From HLUCCA09 sp038745585 (GTDB lineage: Bacteria > Pseudomonadota > Alphaproteobacteria > Rhodobacterales > Rhodobacteraceae), in the NCBI GenBank assembly GCA_038745585.1, contig JBCDLH010000013.1, positions 1-64,000 on the forward strand: a DNA stretch of 64,000 nucleotides. The letters are read 5' to 3'. The notes under the pieces are model-generated. The model made no database searches, was not told the origin of the DNA, and saw only the letters and a list, made by a program, of their open reading frames with translations. How positions within the stretch are numbered: position 1 is the first letter of the stretch; every line of letters starts with the position of its first letter. The translations under genes and the position numbers were made by a program. Shown here piece after piece: positions 1-6,862 of this stretch.

Positions 1-46
1 CGCCGCGCGCCGGTCTCTGCCCCAGCCTTGCGCGGTTTGGCCGTTC

Positions 47-85
47 GGGGCCTCCGGCGGCGATATTTTTGGCAAGAAGAAGGTA
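47..85 (+). repeat. Dispersed intergenic element, copy A
   Basis: The segment reads GGGGCCTCCGGCGG, then CGATATTTTTGG, then CAAGAAGAAGG. Two more copies occur in reverse orientation at about 4496-4537 and 56769-56804. The GCC-TCC-GGC core can fold into a short stem and is followed by a T-rich run, so it looks like a weak intrinsic terminator with a conserved purine-rich tail. I recall similar elements scattered between genes in Rhodobacterales, but cannot verify that here. Confidence 0.6.
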
Positions 86-182
86 TGCGGAGCGCGAACT
101 GGGCGAACTCGGGCGCTTGATCTTGCTCTCTGGGGCGCAACGGGTGATTGGGTGGCAAGCTGGGGGCGAGAGGGAGAGCGGC

Positions 183-1592
183 GTGCAGCGGTATCCGCGC
201 GATATGATCGGCTATGGCGCCCGCCCGCCCGACCCGGCTTGGCCCGGGGGGGCGAAGATCGCCATCCAGATCGTGCTCAACTACGAAGAGGGCGGCGAGA
301 ACAACCTTATCCATGGCGACGCGGCGTCGGAGGCGTTTCTGTCAGAGATCCCGGGCGCGCAGCCTTGGCCTGGCCAACGGCATTGGAACATGGAAAGCGT
401 TTATGAATACGGGGCGCGGGCCGGCTTCTGGCGTCTGCACCGGATGTTTACCGAGCGCAGCATTCCCCTCACCGTTTACGGTGTGGCCACGGCGCTGGCG
501 CGCAGCCCCGAACAGGTCGACGCGATGCAAGCGGCGGGCTGGGAGATTGCCTCGCACGGGTTGAAATGGATCGAACACAGGGACATGGACGAGGCCGAGG
601 AGCGGGCACAGATCGAAGCGGCGATCGGGCTCCATACGGAGGTCACGGGGGCGCGGCCCCGGGGATGGTATACCGGGCGGTGCTCGATGCAGACGGTGCG
701 GCTGACATCGCAGATCGGGTTTGACTACATCTCAGACGCCTATGACGACGATCTGCCCCACTGGATCCGCGTCGGCGCGCGCGACCAACTCGTCGTACCC
801 TATACGCTCGATGCCAACGATATGCGATTTGCTGCTGCCGAGGGCTTTGCCAGCGGCGATCAATTCGAGCGGTATCTTCGCGATGCCTTCGACACGCTCT
901 ATGCCGAGGGGGTGGCCGGGGCACCTAAGATGATGAGTGTTGGGCTCCATTGCCGTTTGGTCGGCCGGCCGGGACGCGCGGCCGGGCTCGCGCGGTTTCT
1001 CGACTATGCGTCGGGTCACGCAGGCGTGTGGTTTGCGCGCCGGATCGATATCGCCACGCATTGGGCGGCGACCCACCCGCCGGCGCAGCGCGAGCGGCCG
1101 TCTGACATGGCGCGCGCTGCGTTTGTCGCGCGGTTCGGCGGCGTCTTCGAGCGCAGCGCTTGGATCGCGGAAGGCGCATTTGATCTCGAACTTGGACCCG
1201 CGCACGACACCCCAGGCGGGCTCTGGCACGCACTCGCGCGGATCTTTCGTGCAGCAGGGGAGGAGGCGCGGCTGGGCGTGCTCCGCGCGCATCCCGATCT
1301 CGCGGGTAAGCTCGCCGCGGCGCGCAGGCTCACGCCCGAGAGCCAAGACGAACAGGCCTCCGCCGCGCTCGACGCGCTGACCGATGCCGAGCGGGCACGC
1401 TTTACAGAGTTGAATGCCGCCTATACGACTAAACACGGTTTTCCGTTCATCATCGCCGTGCGGGATCACAACAAGCCGTCGATCCTCGCCGCGTTCGAGC
1501 GTCGCCTCAGCAACGACACCCCGACGGAGTTTGCCGAGGCGTGTACGCAGGTCGAACGCATCGCGCGGCTCCGCCTGGATCAACTGCTGTGA
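183..1592 (+). CDS. puuE: Fusion of allantoinase (PuuE) and OHCU decarboxylase (UraD)
   Basis: This 469-aa protein joins two steps of urate breakdown. Residues about 1-310 are a polysaccharide-deacetylase-type PuuE allantoinase (allantoin to allantoate), with the family strings NYEEGGE, WPGQRHWNMES and GWEIASHGLKWI. Residues about 315-469 are a UraD domain, which decarboxylates 2-oxo-4-hydroxy-4-carboxy-5-ureidoimidazoline to S-allantoin, with HPDLAGK and KHGFPFIIAVRD. The order in the chain is the reverse of the order of the reactions. An in-frame ATG lies at 69, but family similarity begins at QRYPRDMIGYG and AGGGAGAG (171-178) precedes the GTG at 183, so I use that start. Uricase, HIU hydrolase and allantoate amidohydrolase are not in the window. 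Confidence 0.9.
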   Translation: MQRYPRDMIGYGARPPDPAWPGGAKIAIQIVLNYEEGGENNLIHGDAASEAFLSEIPGAQPWPGQRHWNMESVYEYGARAGFWRLHRMFTERSIPLTVYGVATALARSPEQVDAMQAAGWEIASHGLKWIEHRDMDEAEERAQIEAAIGLHTEVTGARPRGWYTGRCSMQTVRLTSQIGFDYISDAYDDDLPHWIRVGARDQLVVPYTLDANDMRFAAAEGFASGDQFERYLRDAFDTLYAEGVAGAPKMMSVGLHCRLVGRPGRAAGLARFLDYASGHAGVWFARRIDIATHWAATHPPAQRERPSDMARAAFVARFGGVFERSAWIAEGAFDLELGPAHDTPGGLWHALARIFRAAGEEARLGVLRAHPDLAGKLAAARRLTPESQDEQASAALDALTDAERARFTELNAAYTTKHGFPFIIAVRDHNKPSILAAFERRLSNDTPTEFAEACTQVERIARLRLDQLL

Positions 1593-2431
1593 AACTCGAT
1601 CAGAACTTTCCGAGCTATGCTTTTCCGCCCGCGGGCCTGCCGCCGCAGCATGTCGAGCCCTTTGGCCGAGCCATCTTTACCGAGGCCTACGCGCTTATCC
1701 CCGCCGATGTGCAGCGCGACATCGTAACAAGTTTCCTGCCCGGTTGGGAGCAGACACGGGCCTGGATCCTCGCGCGGCCGCTTAGCGGCTTTGCCGAGAC
1801 ATTTGCGCAATACGCGCTGGAGATTCAGCCGGAAGGTGGCAGCGCGGAGCCTGAACCGGATCTAGACGCACAAGCCTACCTTTTCGTGGCGCATGGCACG
1901 GTGCGGCTGACGCTTGGACGCGACCACCACGATCTTCGTCCGGGCAGCTATGCATACATTCCGCCGAGTGCGGTTTGGACGCTGTGGAATACCGGCGATG
2001 CGCCCTGCGGCGTGCACTGGGTCCGCAAACGATATGTGCGCGCCCCCAATGTGCCAAAGCCCGAAGCCTTTGTGACTCACGAAGCGGAGGTCGAAAAGGT
2101 GCCGATGGCAGGCTGCGAGGGGGTCTGGTCGACCCAACGCTTCGTCGATCCGTTCGATCTGAGTTTTGACAGCCATGTCAATATCGTAACCATCGCGCCG
2201 GGCGGCCGCATCCCCTTTGCGGAGACCCATGTGATGGAGCATGGGCTCTATGTGCTCCAGGGCACGGCGAAATACCTTTTGAACCGAGACTGGCACGAAG
2301 TCGGGCCAGGGGACTTCATCTGGCTTCGAGCGTTTTGCCCGCAGGCCTGCATTGCGACCGGCGCCGTACCGTTCCGCTACCTGCTCTATAAGGACGTCAA
2401 CCGACATCCAGATCTGGGCCTGCCTGCGTGA
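1589..2431 (+). CDS. allE: (S)-ureidoglycine aminohydrolase-like bicupin protein
   Basis: This 280-aa protein has two cupin halves. The N-terminal half ends in GSYAYIPPSAVWTLWN and the C-terminal half carries the metal-site pattern ETHVMEHGLYVLQG followed by GPGDFIWLRAFCPQ, as in UGlyAH/YlbA (AllE). The expected reaction is release of ammonia from ureidoglycine to give ureidoglycolate, using a Mn-type cupin centre. The start is a GTG at 1589 that overlaps the TGA of the PuuE-UraD gene (GTGA), which implies translational coupling. The reading frame is open further upstream, but similarity begins only after this GTG. It sits between the allantoinase and AllA, exactly where the pathway needs it. 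Confidence 0.85.
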   Translation: MKLDQNFPSYAFPPAGLPPQHVEPFGRAIFTEAYALIPADVQRDIVTSFLPGWEQTRAWILARPLSGFAETFAQYALEIQPEGGSAEPEPDLDAQAYLFVAHGTVRLTLGRDHHDLRPGSYAYIPPSAVWTLWNTGDAPCGVHWVRKRYVRAPNVPKPEAFVTHEAEVEKVPMAGCEGVWSTQRFVDPFDLSFDSHVNIVTIAPGGRIPFAETHVMEHGLYVLQGTAKYLLNRDWHEVGPGDFIWLRAFCPQACIATGAVPFRYLLYKDVNRHPDLGLPA

Positions 2432-2973
2432 GCGTGCTGGGCGGCGGCCGCGCCCGGGCAACCGTAACGCCCGAGCCGCTGACTGCGCAAGGCTTTGCGC
2501 CGTTCGGGCAGGTGCTACAGGCGGTCGGCACGTCGACCGTGATCAATGAGGGACGCTGCCGCCGGTTTTCAGACCTGGCGGGGTTGGAGATCGTCGATGG
2601 GCGGGCAGGCGTCTCTCTCTTTGCCGCGGAGCCGAAGGATTGGCCGGTGGATGTGCCCTTCGTCGAGCGTCACCCACTTGGCTCGCAGTGTTTTCTGCCG
2701 ATGTCGGGGCGGACTTGGCTTGTCGTCGTCGCCGGAGATGCGGGTGGGCGACCGGACGGATTGCGCGCCTTTCTAGCCCGCGGAGATCAGGGCGTGAACA
2801 TTGCGCGCAATACATGGCACGGCGTGCTGTCACCACTTGGATCAGGGATGGCGCCCCATCTCTTTGCGGTGGTGGACCGGATCGGGGAAGGGGCGAACCT
2901 CGTCGAGCATCGCTTCGATGCGCCCGTTTCGGTTGCCCTTTCGCCGGGCCGGTCGGGCGCTTCCCCGTCCTAA
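2428..2973 (+). CDS. allA: Ureidoglycolate lyase (AllA)
   Basis: This 181-aa protein should split ureidoglycolate into glyoxylate and urea, the last step of the ureide pathway encoded just upstream. Family strings are INEGRCRRFSDLA, VERHPLGSQCFLPM and NIARNTWHGVL, which match the AllA cupin. It starts at a GTG that again overlaps the preceding stop (GTGA), so the three ureide genes form one coupled unit from 183 to 2973. The C-terminal 15 residues (SPGRSGASPS end) are low complexity and probably not conserved. No urease genes are visible nearby. Confidence 0.88.
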   Translation: MSVLGGGRARATVTPEPLTAQGFAPFGQVLQAVGTSTVINEGRCRRFSDLAGLEIVDGRAGVSLFAAEPKDWPVDVPFVERHPLGSQCFLPMSGRTWLVVVAGDAGGRPDGLRAFLARGDQGVNIARNTWHGVLSPLGSGMAPHLFAVVDRIGEGANLVEHRFDAPVSVALSPGRSGASPS

Positions 2974-3406
2974 GCCCCGCAGAAGCCCGGCCATCGGCCC
3001 GGCCCATTTGGGCGGGTGGCGAGCGGCACCCGGTGCGAATCCTGCATCACAGCCGTCCGTGAGAGCAGTTTGGGCTCAATCCATGTCCTTTCTCGGCTGC
3101 CACAGCGTTTTTCAGGGAGGGGTGCGCAACTGAATGCGCTGTGCACGCATCTGTCGAAGCGTGCAAAACCCAGTGCTGCGCCCCAAGCGTTGAGAGAGTG
3201 TATGGCGCGGCAAGGCTCCCGCCTCCAAACGGCGCCTCCGGCGCCGCTTTTCGTTGGGTCCGGCCCGCAATCGCGCCCGTTCGGGCGAGATTGCGGGCGG
3301 TCGCGCTTTGCGGCCAAGGGCTTGCTCCGCGGGATCGGGGTTGCGCTCCGCCATGGAAAACGGTCCTCTCGGGGCTCCGCCGAAGGGGCGGGACAGGAGG
3401 GCCGGC
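2974..3406 (+). other. 433-bp gene-free stretch between allA and argF
   Basis: No convincing coding region is seen. The stretch holds a B12-box-like string GGTGCGAATCC (3032-3042), a small GC hairpin CGGCGCC-TCC-GGCGCCG followed by CTTTT (3230-3251), and a nearly perfect 16-bp inverted repeat with a 2-nt centre (3264-3297). The argF Shine-Dalgarno region GGACAGGAGG is at 3391-3400. In-frame codons extend upstream of argF, but similarity starts only at 3407. Confidence 0.6.
3264..3297. repeat. Inverted repeat upstream of argF
   Basis: The arms CCCGCAATCGCGCCCG (3264-3279) and CGGGCGAGATTGCGGG (3282-3297) are complementary at 15 of 16 positions around a TT centre. It lies 110 bp before the argF start. 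It could be an operator, a leader hairpin or a remnant element. No T-run follows, so it is not a standard terminator. Confidence 0.6.
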
Positions 3407-4333
3407 ATGCCGCATTTCCTCGACATTCATACCACCGAGCAGTCCGATCTGCGTGCGATGCTTGATGCGGCGCACCGTATGAAGGCCGCCCGGACCGGCC
3501 AGCCCAAAGGCGCTCCCGACGCCGAGCAGGCGCTCGCCGGTCACATCGTGGCGCTTGTCTTTGAGAAGCCTTCGACCCGAACGCGGACCTCCTTTGATGT
3601 TGGCATACGGCAGCTTGGCGGCCAGACCCTCGTCCTGTCCGGCGGTGAGATGCATCTTGGCGATGGCGAGTCGATCGCGGATACCGCGCGTGTGCTCTCC
3701 CGCTATGTCGATCTCATCATGATCCGGACGTTCGATCCCGCCGGCCTTGAAGAGCTCGCGCACCACGCCACGGTGCCGGTCATCAACGGGCTTACAGATG
3801 CCTCCCATCCCTGTCAGATCATGGCCGATATCATGACCTACGAGGAACACCGCGGGCCTATCGCTGGGCGCAAGGTCGTCTGGTGCGGCGACGGCAACAA
3901 CGTATTTGCCTCCTTTGCCCACGGCGCAGCACGCTTTGGCTATGAGCTCGTGTTCTCCGGCCCCGAACAGCTTGACCCCGACCCGGCCGTGCTCCGAGCA
4001 ATGGAAGCCGAAGGTGCGCGGATCACGATCGAGCGGAAAGCTCAGCAGGCCGTGCAAGGGGCCGATCTCGTCGTGACGGATACCTGGGTAAGTATGCATG
4101 ACCAATCCTCGGCCCGTGAGCGGCGTCATAGTCTTTTGCGCCCCTACCAAGTGAATGATGCGCTGATGGCCCACGCCGCGGAGGATGCGCTCTTTATGCA
4201 CTGTCTCCCTGCCCACCGGGAGGAAGAGGCGACGTCGTCCGTGCTCGATGGTCCCAACTCGGTCATTTTCGATGAGGCCGAGAACCGCCTCCACGCGCAA
4301 AAGGCGATCCTGCGCTGGTGCCTGGGCACCTGA
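3407..4333 (+). CDS. argF: Ornithine carbamoyltransferase
   Basis: This 308-aa enzyme carbamoylates ornithine to citrulline in arginine synthesis, in the cytoplasm. It carries the carbamoyl-phosphate motif STRTRTSF (residues 56-63), the H-P-C-Q loop in DASHPCQIMAD, and the ornithine-binding HCLP in MHCLPAHR near the C-terminus. Length is normal for ArgF. I chose the ATG at 3407 because GGACAGGAGG precedes it and MPHFLDIH is the usual N-terminus in relatives. In many relatives argF follows argD; here it follows the ureide genes instead and seems to be transcribed alone. Confidence 0.95.
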   Translation: MPHFLDIHTTEQSDLRAMLDAAHRMKAARTGQPKGAPDAEQALAGHIVALVFEKPSTRTRTSFDVGIRQLGGQTLVLSGGEMHLGDGESIADTARVLSRYVDLIMIRTFDPAGLEELAHHATVPVINGLTDASHPCQIMADIMTYEEHRGPIAGRKVVWCGDGNNVFASFAHGAARFGYELVFSGPEQLDPDPAVLRAMEAEGARITIERKAQQAVQGADLVVTDTWVSMHDQSSARERRHSLLRPYQVNDALMAHAAEDALFMHCLPAHREEEATSSVLDGPNSVIFDEAENRLHAQKAILRWCLGT

Positions 4334-4495
4334 CGCTCAGCGTCTGCCAAGCCCCACATCGAGCGGAGCGGCCAATGCGACAACTCGCGCGACGAACCGC
4401 AATACTACAAGGGCGTAAGTGGAGTACGCCGCCCATGGCACAAGCGCTTCCGGACAGTTCAACGCTCTATTAACCTTCGGCAGGTCGCGCGGCGC

Positions 4496-4537
4496 CCCCC
4501 CTTCTTCTTGCTGGCAAATATCGTCCCCGAAGGGCCG
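4496..4537 (-). repeat. Dispersed intergenic element, copy B
   Basis: Read on the plus strand it is CCCCCCTTCTTCTTGCTGG, then CAAATATCG, then TCCCCGAAGGGCC. It is a diverged reverse-orientation copy of the element at 47-85: the CTTCTTCTTGC and AATATCG blocks are kept, while the GC stem is replaced by a compensated variant (GGCCCTTCGGGGA on the minus strand). It lies between argF and the ccoG promoter. Confidence 0.55.
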
Positions 4538-4586
4538 TTGCGAGCCGCCGCGCAGCGTCTCCTCGGCGCGCCCCCTCCGGTGGCTA

Positions 4587-4600
4587 TTGATGCATGTCAA
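4587..4600 (+). promoter_or_regulatory. FNR (FnrL) box of the ccoGHIS promoter
   Basis: TTGAT-GCAT-GTCAA matches the FNR consensus TTGAT-N4-ATCAA with one mismatch. If it is a class II site centred near -41.5, transcription would start at about 4635, and a weak -10-like TAGGAC lies at 4624-4629 in the expected place. ccoG begins 67 nt after the box. FnrL itself is encoded in this window at 21944-22690, so oxygen-limited induction of ccoGHIS is likely. Confidence 0.75.
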
Positions 4601-4666
4601 AGACGTTTTTTGCACCCGCTCGCTAGGACAGGCTGACGCCCTTTCGAGCCAGCGGAGCGCTTATCT

Positions 4667-6241
4667 GTGAGCGACAGCCAACCCGAGCAACTCTATGCCG
4701 CGCGCGAACCGATTTTCCCCAAGCAAGTCAGCGGCACATTCCGTTCGCTGAAATGGGGCATCATGATCGTGACGCTCGGGATCTACTACCTCACGCCTTG
4801 GCTCCGGTGGGATCGCGGCCCCAACCTACCGGATCAGGCGGTTCTGGTGGATTTGGCAAACCGGCGCTTCTTCTTCTTCTGGATCGAGATCTGGCCGCAC
4901 GAATTCTACTTCGTGGCTGGGCTGTTGATCATGGCCGGGCTTGGGCTCTTTCTCTTCACGTCGGCGCTCGGCCGGGTCTGGTGCGGCTATGCCTGCCCGC
5001 AGACGGTGTGGACCGATCTCTTCATTGCGGTGGAGCGCTGGGTCGAGGGCGACCGCAACGCGCGGATCCGGCTGCAGCGTCAGGACAAGATGGACGCACG
5101 CAAGCTGCGCTTGCGGATGACGAAATACGTCGCCTGGCTCCTGATCGCCGTGGCGACAGGCGGAGCATGGGTGTTCTACTTCACGGATGCGCCCACGCTC
5201 CTCGTCGATCTCCTCACCCTGTCGGCGCATCCCGCCGCCTACACGACCATCGCGGTGCTCACAGCGACCACATTTCTCTTTGGCGGCTTCGCGCGGGAGC
5301 AGATCTGTATCTACGCCTGCCCCTGGCCGCGCATCCAAGGCGCGATGATGGATGAAGACACCATTACCGTGGGCTATCGCGACTGGCGGGGCGAGCCCCG
5401 AGGCAAGCACCGAAAACGCATCAAAACGAAAGCAGCAAACGAGGCCGATGCCCCGATTGCAGCCTTTGCCGGGGTCGGAAACGGCCCCGGCGGAGCGGTT
5501 TACCCCGCAACCCCGATCCAGGGGCGCGAGGGGCGGCTGAGCGGGGCTGCGGGCGCTGGCCGGAGCGATGGACCGGGCGACTGCATCGATTGCATGGCCT
5601 GCGTCAACGTCTGCCCGATGGGGATCGACATCCGCGACGGCCAGCAGCTTGAATGCATCACCTGCGCGCTCTGTATCGACGCCTGCGACGAGATCATGGC
5701 CAAGATCGGCAAGGAGCGCGGTCTGATTGACTATATCGCCCTTTCGGACGAGCCGCGCGAGCGCGCCGGCCAGCCGCCCAAGCCCGTTTGGCAGCACATT
5801 CTGCGCCCCCGCACGATCCTCTATACGGCCCTCTGGGGCATGGTCGGGATCGGCCTCGTCGTCGCCCTCTTTGTGCGGCCGGACATTTCGATGACGGTGG
5901 CGGCAGAGCGCAACCCGGTCTACGTGACGTTGTCGGATGGCACGATCCGGAACACCTACGATATCCGCTTGCGCAACAAGCATGGCGAGGATCGGCGCTT
6001 TCGTGTCTCGTTGACTGCGGCGCCCGAGCTCCGCGTGGCGATCGAAGGCACGCCCTATGAGAGCTTCATGGTGCCCGCAGACACTACGCAGCTGACGCGG
6101 GTCTATGTGCTCGCTCCGCCGCGCAGCAACGCCGCCGGAGGCAAGCGCAGCGAGATCCGCTTCTGGGTTGAGGACCTTTTCAACGGAGAGCGCGTCCACA
6201 AGGACAGCACGTTTATCGGAACGGGGTCGGCTGCGCGATAG
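4667..6241 (+). CDS. ccoG: Cytochrome cbb3 oxidase accessory protein CcoG (RdxA/FixG)
   Basis: This 524-aa inner-membrane iron-sulfur protein helps deliver copper to cbb3 oxidase. TM helices are visible near residues 30-45, 80-105, 160-180, 190-210 and 385-405. Two ferredoxin-type clusters are formed by CIDCMACVNVCP and CITCALCIDACD, and CGYACPQ and IYACPW are the other conserved cysteine sites. The C-terminal third is the periplasmic Ig-like FixG domain. Between WRGEPRGKHRK and the first cluster there is a Gly/Ala-rich loop of roughly 45 residues that I do not expect in typical family members. The start is a GTG at 4667; I see no strong Shine-Dalgarno. It opens the ccoGHIS operon. Confidence 0.92.
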   Translation: MSDSQPEQLYAAREPIFPKQVSGTFRSLKWGIMIVTLGIYYLTPWLRWDRGPNLPDQAVLVDLANRRFFFFWIEIWPHEFYFVAGLLIMAGLGLFLFTSALGRVWCGYACPQTVWTDLFIAVERWVEGDRNARIRLQRQDKMDARKLRLRMTKYVAWLLIAVATGGAWVFYFTDAPTLLVDLLTLSAHPAAYTTIAVLTATTFLFGGFAREQICIYACPWPRIQGAMMDEDTITVGYRDWRGEPRGKHRKRIKTKAANEADAPIAAFAGVGNGPGGAVYPATPIQGREGRLSGAAGAGRSDGPGDCIDCMACVNVCPMGIDIRDGQQLECITCALCIDACDEIMAKIGKERGLIDYIALSDEPRERAGQPPKPVWQHILRPRTILYTALWGMVGIGLVVALFVRPDISMTVAAERNPVYVTLSDGTIRNTYDIRLRNKHGEDRRFRVSLTAAPELRVAIEGTPYESFMVPADTTQLTRVYVLAPPRSNAAGGKRSEIRFWVEDLFNGERVHKDSTFIGTGSAAR

Positions 6242-6285
6242 GCGGCCCCCCAATCAGGACAGTCTCGGATAAGGGAGAGCGGGAC

Positions 6286-6771
6286 ATGAGCGATGCAAGC
6301 AATGCGCGGGGGACCCGGGACAGCTGGGAGCTCAAAGGCTGGCACGTGCTGGCGATCTTTCTGACGTTTTTCGGCACAATCATCTCGGTGAACCTCTTCA
6401 TGGCCAGCAAAGCCATCGGGACGTTTCCGGGCCTTGAGGCCAAAAACGGCTTTGTCGCGAGCCAGAGCTTTCAGGAGCGGCGCGCGGCGCAAGTCGCCCT
6501 CGGCTGGACGGTCGGCGCACGGCAAGCGGACGGGGTTCTTGAGATCACCATCGTCGACGGGACCGGCGCGCCGGTTCAGGTCGCAACTCTCGATGCTATC
6601 GTTGGCCGGCCAACCCATGTCAACGAAGACCGTATCCCGGAATTTACCTACCGCATGGGTGTCTACAGCACGCCGATGGACCTTTCTGATGGCAATTGGG
6701 ACGTGCGCCTTGTCGCCCTCGCGATGAACGGGACAGAGTTTCGCCAGCGCGTTCCGGTGGTGATCGACTAA
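6286..6771 (+). CDS. ccoH: cbb3 oxidase assembly protein CcoH (FixH)
   Basis: This 161-aa protein has one N-terminal membrane anchor (about residues 22-44, HVLAIFLTFFGTIISVNLFM) and a periplasmic FixH domain. CcoH is required for stable cbb3 oxidase assembly. AAGGGAGAG lies just upstream of the ATG at 6286, 44 nt after ccoG. Length and gene order (G-H-I-S) match the family. Confidence 0.9.
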   Translation: MSDASNARGTRDSWELKGWHVLAIFLTFFGTIISVNLFMASKAIGTFPGLEAKNGFVASQSFQERRAAQVALGWTVGARQADGVLEITIVDGTGAPVQVATLDAIVGRPTHVNEDRIPEFTYRMGVYSTPMDLSDGNWDVRLVALAMNGTEFRQRVPVVID

Positions 6772-6862
6772 GGCAGATGCGGGTGGTTTTTCTACGTAGA
6801 GCCCAGAGAATGCGCGTGCGGGCAGAAGGGCCAAGCCCCTTTCGCACCGGCGGGCCGACGCG

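Larger units (their letters stand above)
4334..4666 (+). other. 333-bp gene-free stretch upstream of ccoG
   Basis: It contains copy B of the dispersed element (about 4496-4537) and an FNR box (4587-4600). A 32-codon open frame starting at 4374 has no recognisable features and is not called. The region ends at the GTG start of ccoG. Confidence 0.6.

Noticed and set aside
3032..3042. T-loop-like GGTGCGAATCC as a tRNA signature
   Set aside because: No acceptor, D or anticodon stem can be drawn around it; a B12-box-like or chance match is more likely.
3047..4300. A 417-codon open frame antisense to argF
   Set aside because: Shadow of argF; low-complexity and Arg/His-rich without any recognisable domain.
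4374..4472. 32-codon open frame upstream of ccoG
   Set aside because: No ribosome site, no recognisable sequence, and no conservation evidence available.
4826..6253. A 475-codon open frame antisense to ccoG
   Set aside because: Shadow frame of a GC-rich gene; composition is dominated by Arg, His, Asp and Ala with no motifs.
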